A DNA stretch of 64,000 nt from positions 62,001-126,000 of the forward strand of contig NZ_JAKLTR010000013.1 of the NCBI RefSeq assembly GCF_022012415.1. Reading direction: 5' to 3'. How positions within the stretch are numbered: position 1 is the stretch's first letter; every line of letters begins with the position of its first letter. A program made the translations under genes and the position numbers. The stretch is from Terrimonas ginsenosidimutans (GTDB lineage Bacteria; Bacteroidota; Bacteroidia; Chitinophagales; Chitinophagaceae). Positions 53,022 through 61,485 of this stretch are shown in pieces. The notes under the pieces are model-generated. The model saw only the letters and a program-made list of their open reading frames with translations, ran no database searches and was not told the DNA's origin.

Positions 53022-53028
53022 CAGTTCT

Positions 53029-54081
53029 CTACAATTCCCTGCAGATCTTTTTTACAATCGACGGGCCTTCATAAATAAATCCCGTCCACACCTGTACCAG
53101 TGAGGCGCCGGCATTTAGTTTTTCCTTAGCATCTGCACCGGTGAATATGCCGCCGGAAGCAATGATCGGGATCTGGCCGCCGGATCTTTTTGAGATATAG
53201 GCTACAACATCGGTTGAGCGTTGCTGAACGGGTTTTCCGCTCAGGCCACCCGCTCCGATACTTTCCAGTTTTTCGGGTGAGGTCTTCAGACCGGCACGGT
53301 TGATAGTGGTATTGGAACAAACCAGTCCGTCGAGTTTGATCTCCAGTGCAAGGTCTATTACGTCATCGATCTGATCAGCAGTCAGGTCGGGGGCGATCTT
53401 TAACAGGATCGGCTTTGCAACTGCTTTGCCATTATTGATCATTTGCAGATGACGGAGGATCTTGCCCAGTGATTCTTTTTCCTGCAGTTCGCGTAAGCCG
53501 GGTGTATTCGGGCTGCTTACATTGACCACGAAATAGTCCACATAAGGATGCAGTTCGCGGAAGCAGATATCGTAATCCTTCCACGCGTCTTCGTTCGGGG
53601 TTACTTTATTCTTGCCGATGTTACCGCCGATGATGAGGCGTGGCTGCCTACCGGATCGGGATTCTACTGAATCTTTCCATTGTTTCAATCGCTCTATCAC
53701 CACTTTTACGCCATCGTTGTTAAATCCCATGCGGTTGATAAGAGCCTGGTCTTCCGGTAAGCGGAATAAGCGGGGCTTATCATTTCCTGCCTGTGGCAAA
53801 GGTGTCACTGTTCCTATCTCCACAAAACCGAAGCCCAGGGCCTCCAGCTCGCGGAGATAACGTGCATTCTTATCAAATCCGGCCCCAAGGCCTACCGGAT
53901 TTTTAGGATCGATGCCAGCCACTGACCACCGGGATCCTGCCATCGGTGCCGGGCTAAATGCCGCAGCCAGTAACTTTTTCCCAATTCCTATGTTACACAA
54001 TAGTTTAAGTGAGTTCATCGAGAAGTAATGCACCCATTCCGGAGAAAATAAAAAAAGACAACGCCTAATCAGGTTATACAT
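53029..54081 (-). CDS. pyrD: Dihydroorotate dehydrogenase (quinone), class 2
   Basis: A 350-residue FMN enzyme that oxidises dihydroorotate to orotate and passes electrons to quinone in pyrimidine synthesis. The N-terminal membrane-associating helix (MYNLIRRCLFLFSPEWVHYF) marks class 2. The catalytic serine lies in FVVNVSSPNTPGLRELQ, followed by KPILLKIAPDL and, near the end, ASGGIFTGADAKEKLNAGAS, which binds the FMN phosphate. Start ATG 54079-54081; the 30 upstream in-frame codons are not family-like. TATCTTCG just before the start resembles a -7 element. Confidence 0.93.
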   Translation of the reverse strand: MYNLIRRCLFLFSPEWVHYFSMNSLKLLCNIGIGKKLLAAAFSPAPMAGSRWSVAGIDPKNPVGLGAGFDKNARYLRELEALGFGFVEIGTVTPLPQAGNDKPRLFRLPEDQALINRMGFNNDGVKVVIERLKQWKDSVESRSGRQPRLIIGGNIGKNKVTPNEDAWKDYDICFRELHPYVDYFVVNVSSPNTPGLRELQEKESLGKILRHLQMINNGKAVAKPILLKIAPDLTADQIDDVIDLALEIKLDGLVCSNTTINRAGLKTSPEKLESIGAGGLSGKPVQQRSTDVVAYISKRSGGQIPIIASGGIFTGADAKEKLNAGASLVQVWTGFIYEGPSIVKKICREL

Positions 54082-54176
54082 AATGGCGCGAAGATAATTC
54101 AAGTTCGGCAGCGTTTGGATGGTATGGAAACAGTGATTAAATTTGGGATAGAAAGTTGCATAAACAACCAATGCGT

Positions 54177-54310
54177 AAAGTTTGAAAGTTTAATGGTTTA
54201 AAAGTTTAATAGTTATATCCTGCTCCGGGAATTCCGGACTATCGGAAACTGTTAAATATTTACACTGAAAAACTTTTAAACGCTTAAACTTTTAAACATT
54301 TAAACTTTTG
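54177..54310. repeat. Large palindrome of TTTAAAAG-type words
   Basis: The left arm AAAGTTTGAAAGTTTAATGG (54178 on), with TTTAAAAGTTTAATAG, is mirrored by CTTTTAAACGCTTAAACTTT and AAACATTTAAACTTTTG on the right. The middle of about 70 nt is not repeated but contains its own small inverted repeat (CTCCGGGAATTCCGGAC). It fills the divergent gap between pyrD and the thiolase gene. Confidence 0.7.
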
Positions 54311-54314
54311 ACCT

Positions 54315-55490
54315 ATGCAAGAAGCATATATCATAGCCGGTTATCGCACTGCAGTTGGTAAAGCAAAACGCGGTGGTTTTCGTTTTTATCGCCCGGATGA
54401 TTTGGCGGTGGACGTGATCAAAGGATTGATGGCATCTGTGCCGCAACTGGAATCATCCCGTGTGGATGACGTGATCGTAGGTAATGCCGTTCCGGAAGCG
54501 GAGCAGGGATTGCAGTTTGGCCGTATTATTTCCGCGCGTGCACTGGGGTTTTCTGTGCCGGGTGTGACGGTAAACCGCTATTGTGCATCGGGGCTTGAAA
54601 CCATTGCGATGGCAACAGCCAAGATCCGCATGGGGCAGGCAGACTGCATAATCGCCGGTGGTACAGAAAGCATGAGCCTTGTTCCGACTGCTGGCTGGAA
54701 AACGGTTCCTGCCTATTCCATTGCAAAAGATGATCCCGACTACTACTTAAGCATGGGCCTCACCGCGGAAGCAGTAGCTAAAGAATATAATGTAAGCCGT
54801 GCTGACCAGGATGAGTTTTCTTATCAGTCGCACCGCAAAGCGATCAATGCCATAGAAAGTGGTTATTTCAAATCAGGGATCCTTCCGATCAATGTGGAAG
54901 AAGTTTACCTGGATGAAAAAGGTAAGAAGCAAAAGCGTAATTATATCGTAGATACAGATGAAGGGCCGCGTGCAGAGACTTCTGTTGATGTACTGGCAAA
55001 GCTGAAACCTGCATTTGCTGCCAACGGCGTTGTAACTGCGGGTAACTCTTCGCAAACTTCTGATGGCGCCGCTTTCGTGATCGTGATGGGAGAGAAGATG
55101 ATGAATGAACTGGGACTGAAACCGATCGCGCGCTTGGTGGCTTGCGCATCAGCGGGTGTTCATCCACGGATCATGGGGATCGGGCCTGTGGCGGCAATTC
55201 CGAAAGCGTTGAAACAGGTGGATATGAGTTTGAACGATATTGACCTGGTGGAACTGAATGAAGCGTTTGCTTCGCAGGCACTGGCTGTTATCCGGGAAGC
55301 AGGACTTGATCCGGCAAAAGTGAATATCAATGGTGGGGCAATTGCATTGGGACATCCGCTGGGTTGTACAGGTTGTAAGCTGACTATCCAGGTGGTGAAT
55401 GACATGAAGCGTCTTAATAAGAAGTACGGAATGGTAACGGCTTGTGTTGGCGGTGGACAGGGAATTGCAGGGATCATTGAGAATCTTTGA
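54315..55490 (+). CDS. Acetyl-CoA C-acyltransferase (thiolase)
   Basis: A 391-residue thiolase II-fold enzyme that cleaves or forms 3-ketoacyl-CoA. The catalytic residues are in place: Cys90 (VNRYCASGLE), His347 (IALGHPLGCTG) and Cys377 (TACVGGGQG). Length is normal. Whether it works in fatty-acid breakdown (FadA) or acetoacetyl-CoA metabolism (AtoB) cannot be told. The usual partner 3-hydroxyacyl-CoA dehydrogenase gene is not adjacent. Its start lies directly behind the TTTAAAAG-word palindrome. Confidence 0.9.
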   Translation: MQEAYIIAGYRTAVGKAKRGGFRFYRPDDLAVDVIKGLMASVPQLESSRVDDVIVGNAVPEAEQGLQFGRIISARALGFSVPGVTVNRYCASGLETIAMATAKIRMGQADCIIAGGTESMSLVPTAGWKTVPAYSIAKDDPDYYLSMGLTAEAVAKEYNVSRADQDEFSYQSHRKAINAIESGYFKSGILPINVEEVYLDEKGKKQKRNYIVDTDEGPRAETSVDVLAKLKPAFAANGVVTAGNSSQTSDGAAFVIVMGEKMMNELGLKPIARLVACASAGVHPRIMGIGPVAAIPKALKQVDMSLNDIDLVELNEAFASQALAVIREAGLDPAKVNINGGAIALGHPLGCTGCKLTIQVVNDMKRLNKKYGMVTACVGGGQGIAGIIENL

Positions 55491-55500
55491 TAGCCGAGCG

Positions 55501-55727
55501 GCGTAAGGTTCCCGCGGATTTCGCAGATCTTGTCAATCCTTTTGCTGAAAAGGTAAAAGTATATGATCGGTATAAATATGGAGAGCGCAGATGACGCAGA
55601 CAGTCTTCCGACTTAGGGGGAAGAGATTTGCGTCATCTGCGCTCTCCATGTTTGTACTTAAATACTTCCGATGAATTACGGAAAAAGGACTGACAAGATC
55701 TGCGTAATCTGCGGGAAACTTCTACGC
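55501..55727. repeat. Intergenic palindrome spanning the whole convergent gap
   Basis: Outer arms: left (55501-55543) contains TTCGCAGATCTTGTCAATCC, and right (55684-55727) mirrors it, containing ACTGACAAGATCTGCG. Inner arms: TATGGAGAGCGCAGATGACG (55577 on) mirrored by CGTCATCTGCGCTCTCCATG (55631 on). About 230 bp can fold into one long stem between the thiolase gene and the S41 protease gene. Confidence 0.85.
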
Positions 55728-55731
55728 CAGT

Positions 55732-57120
55732 CTACTTTTTCAACTGCTCCTGCAAATACTTTAACGCCCTCTCCATCACAGGGTCTTTTTTCTCCAGGTA
55801 ATCCTGCAAGCTGCGTTTCACTTCAATGTCAGGCTTAATGCCGTAACCTACAAACTCTCTTCCATCAGGATACATATCCTGTTTGGTGCAAACACGTGCA
55901 GATCCTCCGCCCGGCAGATCGAACTGGTATGGCTGACCGGTGCTCCCGAAAGAATTTTCTCCCATCTTTATCATATGCTTTTGATTATCGGCAAAGACGA
56001 GAAAGTCTTCTGCTGCAGATGCCGTGTTATGTCCAAGCAGGATCACTGTCGGGATCATGATCCGTTTTTCTGTCAGCAGATTTTTTCTTGGCGTGTAATC
56101 AAAATCATGATAAGTAAGATCAAGGAGGTTCAATAATGATTTCTTTGACCATTCATTACCTATTGTATCTTTTGGTTCAGTAAATACGCCCCATGCTTTG
56201 AAAGATGGTATATGCAAGCGGCTTCTCGTCTTCGAGCCATAAAGAACAGTATCGGCCGTGAGATACTTCAGGATCTCCAGCCCGATAGTCGTACTTCCGC
56301 CACCGTTATAACGAAGATCTATCACCATTGCTTTCGCGGTATACAATTCGGGAAGTTTGTTCCAGAATAAAGTATCGATCTTTTTATCTCCAAATGAGTT
56401 CAGGCTCACGTACGCGACCTTTTTGTTATCATACCATTTAAAATCCATCAGTTCGCGTTGTGGTTCGAACTCAGGGAACACGGCTTCTTCTTTGGTTTTG
56501 CTGTGCGTGAGGGTCTTCGCAATGATCCGGCCATCCGGCTTCTTGATCCTGATATGGAACGTTTCGCCTTCCAGGCCCTGCAGCAATTTTGAATAACTCC
56601 AATCCTTCAGCACATAATCGGTAGAGGAAGAAATGTAGGGGGCAACATTTTCGGCAATGAACGCTGGCGTTGGTTTGCCGTTCACTTCAATCACCTCACT
56701 TCCGAAAGGAATCTCCGCTTTCTTACTGGCATTTGTTCTGACAATAATAGCCTTACCGTCGATATTCTCAACAAAAAGCCGGTAGTCGCCAAACATAGTG
56801 GTCATCACTTTATCCTGGATCGCTGAGGGCATATACACATTGGTATGCCCGTCATTCAGGAATGCGCAAAATCGCTGCAGTTCGCGGAAGTACACGTAAT
56901 CATTAGGTGTGTTTCCAATAGAGCCGATAAGTGTTTTGTAAGTGCTGTCCCAGGCTTTACGGTCGACCTTGTTCAGGTACACAAAATTGTAGTTGACTTC
57001 CTGCCAGAATTTTGACAGGCCATAGATCTTGTCGGATGGAGAAAGCGTGTTCGGTATCTGCCCAAAACAGGTCAGTACAAGCTGGAAAGAGAGCCCAAGT
57101 GAAAGGATCGTTTTTTTCAT
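55732..57120 (-). CDS. S41-family (tail-specific-like) serine protease, secreted
   Basis: A 462-residue protein with a signal peptide (MKKTILSLGLSFQLVLTCFG). It has a short PDZ-like region (FGSEVIEVNGKPTPAF, about 140-155) and an S41 peptidase core with MVIDLRYNGGGS and the nucleophile Ser368 in GHNTASAAEDF. This is followed by a Lys-containing helix and ENSFGSTGQP. S41 enzymes cut unstructured C-termini in the periplasm or at the surface. The domain order resembles the tricorn/interphotoreceptor-like C-terminal proteases of Bacteroidota more than CtpA. It stands alone, convergent with the thiolase gene. Confidence 0.85.
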   Translation of the reverse strand: MKKTILSLGLSFQLVLTCFGQIPNTLSPSDKIYGLSKFWQEVNYNFVYLNKVDRKAWDSTYKTLIGSIGNTPNDYVYFRELQRFCAFLNDGHTNVYMPSAIQDKVMTTMFGDYRLFVENIDGKAIIVRTNASKKAEIPFGSEVIEVNGKPTPAFIAENVAPYISSSTDYVLKDWSYSKLLQGLEGETFHIRIKKPDGRIIAKTLTHSKTKEEAVFPEFEPQRELMDFKWYDNKKVAYVSLNSFGDKKIDTLFWNKLPELYTAKAMVIDLRYNGGGSTTIGLEILKYLTADTVLYGSKTRSRLHIPSFKAWGVFTEPKDTIGNEWSKKSLLNLLDLTYHDFDYTPRKNLLTEKRIMIPTVILLGHNTASAAEDFLVFADNQKHMIKMGENSFGSTGQPYQFDLPGGGSARVCTKQDMYPDGREFVGYGIKPDIEVKRSLQDYLEKKDPVMERALKYLQEQLKK

Positions 57121-57306
57121 TTAGTTATGATCTTAGGTTTTGAGTTTTGAAACTGCATGATTGTAACACAGGCTACTGCCCGAAGGCGTCCACGAAATTC
57201 TACTTGTTCGCGGTGTATTTTCCCCATTTATACGAATGAGGCTCAATATTTGTTACTAGCGGGTAACCGAATAAACACACAGTATCCAAGAAAAGTGAAA
57301 AATCCT

Positions 57307-58959
57307 ATGGATAGAAGAGCCTTCCTGACTGCCGGGCGTACTAAGAACGCGCCGATACCGGCAGCCCCTGAATTCCGGACCGAGTCCGGCCTGAATGAAT
57401 ACCAGGGTGCCTGGACCCGAAATGAAGCCCAACATTTATTGAAGCGTCTGATGTTTGGATCTGCCAAACAGGATATAGATTATTTCTCGTCCCGGACGAT
57501 GCAGCAGGCGGTTGATGAGCTGCTGAATCCTGCATCCCAGTTTCCGGCGCCACCGGTCAATGATTACACCGAAGATATGGCTGACCCTGTTGTGGCTCCA
57601 GGCGCCACCTGGATCAATGATCCAACAGATAACAACGAGTTGAACGAGTTCCGCCAGGAATCGTTCAAAAAATGGTGGGCAGGTGTGATGCTCAACCAGG
57701 ATCGGAGTATCCGCGAAAAACTGACCCTCATGTGGGCTGATCATTTCGGTACGGAAACAAACACTATCCGGAATGCACATTTTATTTATAAGCACAATGA
57801 TCTGCTTCGGAAGGATTGCCTCGGCAACTTCAGGAAAATGGTCAAGGATGTAACGATCGATCCGGGAATGCTGATCTATCTTAATGGCTATCTGAATGAA
57901 GCGACAGCGCCAGATGAGAACTACGCACGGGAGCTGATGGAGTTGTATACGCTTGGTAAAGGCCCAACCGTTGCCTATACGGAACCTGATGTGCGTACTG
58001 CCGCAAGCGTTCTTACCGGCTGGCGGATCAACCCGGATACACTGGAAGTTTATTTTGATCCAGCAAAGCACGACATCAAGAGCAAAACGTTCTCTTCCTA
58101 TTATAACAATACGGTGATCCCCGGACGCACCGGCGCGGATGGTGCACTTGAAACGGACGACCTTATTTCAATGCTGTTTGCAAAACAGGAGACATCGAAA
58201 TATATCTGCCGCTGTATCTATCGCTGGTTTGTTTATTATAAAATAGATGCCGCTGCAGAAGCAAATGTGATCGTGCCGCTGTCCATCATTTTCCGGTCAA
58301 ACAATTACGAGATCAAACCAGTACTTGAAGCTCTTTTCAAAAGCGAGCATTTCTTTGATGTGCTGAACCAGGGCTGTTTGATCAAAAGCCCGGTTGATCA
58401 TGTGATAGGTTGCATGCGTGAATTCAATGTTGTTTTTCCTGCTGTGGCAGATTATACGGATGCATATGGTATGTGGAGTTTCATCCGTTCTTTTATGCAG
58501 GCAATGGGGCAGAATATTGGTGATCCGCCGGATGTATCCGGCTGGCCTGCATATTACCAGGAACCGGCATATCATGAAATGTGGATCACGCATGATACGC
58601 TTCCGAAGCGAAATCAGTTCACCGATCTGATGACCTGGAATGGTCACACACGCAATGAAAAAACGATCATCATTGATGTGATCGCCTTTACTAAAACACT
58701 ATCAAATCCGGGTGATCCGAACAGGCTTGTGGCGGATGCTCTCGGTGTAATGTACAGGGTGCCGGTTTCTGATACCGCCATTCAATCGATCAAACAATCG
58801 ATCCTGCTTAGCGGTCAAACACAGGATTACTACTGGACCAATGCATGGAATGGTTATCTCTCGGATCCCGGCAACATGCAGGCGCAAACCATTATCAGCA
58901 ACAGGTTAAAAAGCCTGTACCAGTATCTTATGAATTTATCAGAATACCAATTATCCTAA
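57307..58959 (+). CDS. DUF1800-domain protein
   Basis: A 550-residue protein of the DUF1800 family, recognised by RNAHFIYKHNDLLRKDCLGN, ENYARELMELYTLG and LTGWRINPD, which are characteristic. The start ATG 57307 gives MDRRAFLTAG, a twin-arginine-like motif, but no hydrophobic stretch follows it, so a working Tat signal is doubtful. DUF1800 genes are commonly paired with DUF1501 genes, as here (9-nt gap), and the two proteins likely act together. Their biochemical role is not established; an exported complex is likely. Confidence 0.85.
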   Translation: MDRRAFLTAGRTKNAPIPAAPEFRTESGLNEYQGAWTRNEAQHLLKRLMFGSAKQDIDYFSSRTMQQAVDELLNPASQFPAPPVNDYTEDMADPVVAPGATWINDPTDNNELNEFRQESFKKWWAGVMLNQDRSIREKLTLMWADHFGTETNTIRNAHFIYKHNDLLRKDCLGNFRKMVKDVTIDPGMLIYLNGYLNEATAPDENYARELMELYTLGKGPTVAYTEPDVRTAASVLTGWRINPDTLEVYFDPAKHDIKSKTFSSYYNNTVIPGRTGADGALETDDLISMLFAKQETSKYICRCIYRWFVYYKIDAAAEANVIVPLSIIFRSNNYEIKPVLEALFKSEHFFDVLNQGCLIKSPVDHVIGCMREFNVVFPAVADYTDAYGMWSFIRSFMQAMGQNIGDPPDVSGWPAYYQEPAYHEMWITHDTLPKRNQFTDLMTWNGHTRNEKTIIIDVIAFTKTLSNPGDPNRLVADALGVMYRVPVSDTAIQSIKQSILLSGQTQDYYWTNAWNGYLSDPGNMQAQTIISNRLKSLYQYLMNLSEYQLS

Positions 58960-58968
58960 ACCTATCTT

Positions 58969-60561
58969 ATGAGAAGAAGAGACTTTTTGCGGAATTCCCT
59001 GCCGGCGGCTGCCGTGTTGCCAGCTGTTGTAGATGGCTATTCCATCAAGGCATTTGCCGCAGATTCTCCCTTGCTGCAGGCCCTGATGAATCCAACGACT
59101 GAAACAGATCATGTGCTCGTCATTGTGCAGCTGAGTGGCGGTAATGATGGATTGAATATGGTGATACCTGTATCTAATTACAGTGGTTACTACAGTGCGC
59201 GCAGCAATGTGGCTATCGCGGAAAGTAAGATCCTGAAACTGGAGGGATATGACAAGACCGGTTTACATCCGGCAATGACGGGTTTACAAAGAATGTATAA
59301 TGATGGCAAGCTGAATATTGTTCAGGCTGTTGGTTATCCAACACCGAACTTCTCACATTTCCGGGCGACCGATATCTGGATGAGTGGCTCAGCCAGTGAC
59401 GAAGTAGTCAGTACGGGCTGGGCCGGCCGTTATCTTAACACAGAATACCCGAACTATCCGGAAGGTTACCCCAATGAAACGATGCCCGACCCACTGGCCA
59501 TACAGATCGGATCGATCACCTCACTGGCATTGCAGGGGCCCGCAATGAACATGGCGATGGGTATTACAAACCCGACGAGCTTCTACAACCTGATCAATAA
59601 TGTGGTTGATCCCGCACCGGATAACCCGATGGGGTATGAGCTTACCTACATTAGAACGATCGCGAAACAAACCAACAAGTTTGCAGAACGCATCATTGCA
59701 GCAGCAGGCAAAGTGCCGCAACAGGCCGCTTATCCGCAGGACAATTACCTGGCCGATCAGTTGAAGATCGTTGCACGATTGATAAAAGGCGGGTTGAAAA
59801 CAAGAATCTACATGGTAGGAATGGGCGGGTTTGATACGCATTCATCGCAGGCTGAATCTTCCGATACTTCCATCGGCACCCATGCAAATCTGCTGAAGAC
59901 TCTATCTGATGCGATCAAAGCGTTCACAGATGATTGCCAGTTCCTCGGTGTGCAGGACAGGGTCATGGGATTAACCTTTTCAGAGTTTGGGCGCAGGATC
60001 AAATCCAACTCAAGTATGGGTACAGATCATGGCGCCGCAGCTCCGATGTTTATTTTCGGTAAACAGGCGATCCCCGGTGTAACAGGCAATAATCCTTCTA
60101 TTCCGACAGGGGCTTCTGTGCAGGATAATATCCCTTTCCAGTATGATTTCAGGAGTGTATACGCTACGATCCTGGAGAAATGGTTTTGCGTGCCGGCATC
60201 AACAATCGAAACAGTCCTGTTCCGCAATTTTCAAAGCCTGAATATTGTGAGCGATGCAACCTGTAAAGGAACGCCGGTCAATGATCCCAACCAGACAGCA
60301 GGAGAGCAGCTGGTCACTAATTATCCGAACCCATTTACTACAACCACAACTATACAGTATAAAACACAGGGAGGCCATACGCTTGTGCAGATCATCGATA
60401 TGCTGGGGCGTGTGATCAAAACACTGGTGGACGCCGACCTTCGTACTACTGGCACTTTTACCGTTACATTTGATAGCGGTGCATTGCCGGCGGGTGTTTA
60501 TTATGCGAGATTACAGAATGAGGCGAAACAACAGGTGAGGCCAATGCTGAAAGTTCGTTAA
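58969..60561 (+). CDS. DUF1501-domain protein with Tat-like signal and T9SS type A sorting domain
   Basis: A 530-residue protein. The N-terminus is a Tat-type signal (MRRRDFLRNSLPAAAVLPAV, with an AFAA-like cleavage site). The DUF1501 core (about 45-420) contains VIVQLSGGNDGLNMVIP and GTDHGAAAPMFIFG. This core resembles the alkaline-phosphatase/sulfatase superfamily and may bind metal. The last 80 or so residues (from NYPNPFTTTT to the C-terminus, with GRVIKTL and LPAGVYYARL) are a type A T9SS sorting domain. So it seems to cross the inner membrane by Tat and the outer membrane by T9SS. It is co-transcribed with the DUF1800 gene. Confidence 0.88.
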   Translation: MRRRDFLRNSLPAAAVLPAVVDGYSIKAFAADSPLLQALMNPTTETDHVLVIVQLSGGNDGLNMVIPVSNYSGYYSARSNVAIAESKILKLEGYDKTGLHPAMTGLQRMYNDGKLNIVQAVGYPTPNFSHFRATDIWMSGSASDEVVSTGWAGRYLNTEYPNYPEGYPNETMPDPLAIQIGSITSLALQGPAMNMAMGITNPTSFYNLINNVVDPAPDNPMGYELTYIRTIAKQTNKFAERIIAAAGKVPQQAAYPQDNYLADQLKIVARLIKGGLKTRIYMVGMGGFDTHSSQAESSDTSIGTHANLLKTLSDAIKAFTDDCQFLGVQDRVMGLTFSEFGRRIKSNSSMGTDHGAAAPMFIFGKQAIPGVTGNNPSIPTGASVQDNIPFQYDFRSVYATILEKWFCVPASTIETVLFRNFQSLNIVSDATCKGTPVNDPNQTAGEQLVTNYPNPFTTTTTIQYKTQGGHTLVQIIDMLGRVIKTLVDADLRTTGTFTVTFDSGALPAGVYYARLQNEAKQQVRPMLKVR

Positions 60562-60705
60562 CCCGCACCGGTTCAGACATCGTTACATTTAGTAACATTC
60601 ATCAGAAAGGAATTTTTAAGATGTTCCGCGCTATAAAACGCACCATTTATCAAAAACTAATCCCATTAATCCCGCATATCCAATAAATCCCCGTAATATG
60701 CGTAA

Positions 60706-61485
60706 ATGGAACCCATCATCAGTATCCGTAATCTTTCCAAGAGTTACGGAACCAAAACCGTTTTACAGGATATCAATGTAGAGATCTATCCCGGTCAGGT
60801 GATCGGGTATATCGGTCCAAATGGCGCGGGGAAAAGCACCACCGTAAAAATATTATGCGGATTGCTTACAGACTACCAGGGAACGGTCACTGTCAATGGC
60901 CTGGATGTAAAGACGCAGACGCTTGATGTAAAAAAACAGATCGGATACATTCCTGAGCTGGCTGAGTTGTATGATGTACTCACTCCAAACGAATATCTTC
61001 AGTTCACTGCTACTTTATATAACCTGGAAAAAGAGGTCGCCACTCAACGCATCGAAAAGATCATGGCGGCATTCGGGCTAGAAGCCAATCTCAATCAGCG
61101 GATGGATACGTTCAGCAAAGGCATGCGTCAGAAGGTGCTGATCGCTTCAGGTCTTTTGCATAACCCCGGGATCATCATTCTTGACGAACCTCTTAGTGGC
61201 CTCGATGCGAATAGTGTGATCATTATGAAGGAGCTGATCAGCCGCCTTGCAAAAGATGGCAAAACGATATTCTATTGCAGCCACATGATGGATGTTGTTG
61301 AAAAAGTAAGCGACAGGATCGTACTGATCAATGGAGGACGGATCGTAGCGGATGGCTCTTTTGAGGAGTTAAAACAGCAGCAGGGAGACAAGAGCCTTGA
61401 GCAGATCTTTGCATCATTAACCGCCACAGATTCTTTATCAGCTGCGGCTGATGAGCTGGCTAAAGCAATGGAGAGCCGGTCATGA
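60706..61485 (+). CDS. ABC transporter ATP-binding protein
   Basis: A 259-residue ABC ATPase: Walker A GPNGAGKST (37-45), Q loop near YIPELAELYDVL, signature FSKGMRQKV (the SGG of the consensus is replaced by SKG, common in exporters), Walker B IIILDEPLSGLD, and the switch His in FYCSHMM. It powers the membrane protein encoded next, whose ATG overlaps its stop by 4 bp (61482-61485). The subgroup (CcmA/NatA-like) exports drugs, lipids or ions; substrate unknown. Confidence 0.92.
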   Translation: MEPIISIRNLSKSYGTKTVLQDINVEIYPGQVIGYIGPNGAGKSTTVKILCGLLTDYQGTVTVNGLDVKTQTLDVKKQIGYIPELAELYDVLTPNEYLQFTATLYNLEKEVATQRIEKIMAAFGLEANLNQRMDTFSKGMRQKVLIASGLLHNPGIIILDEPLSGLDANSVIIMKELISRLAKDGKTIFYCSHMMDVVEKVSDRIVLINGGRIVADGSFEELKQQQGDKSLEQIFASLTATDSLSAAADELAKAMESRS

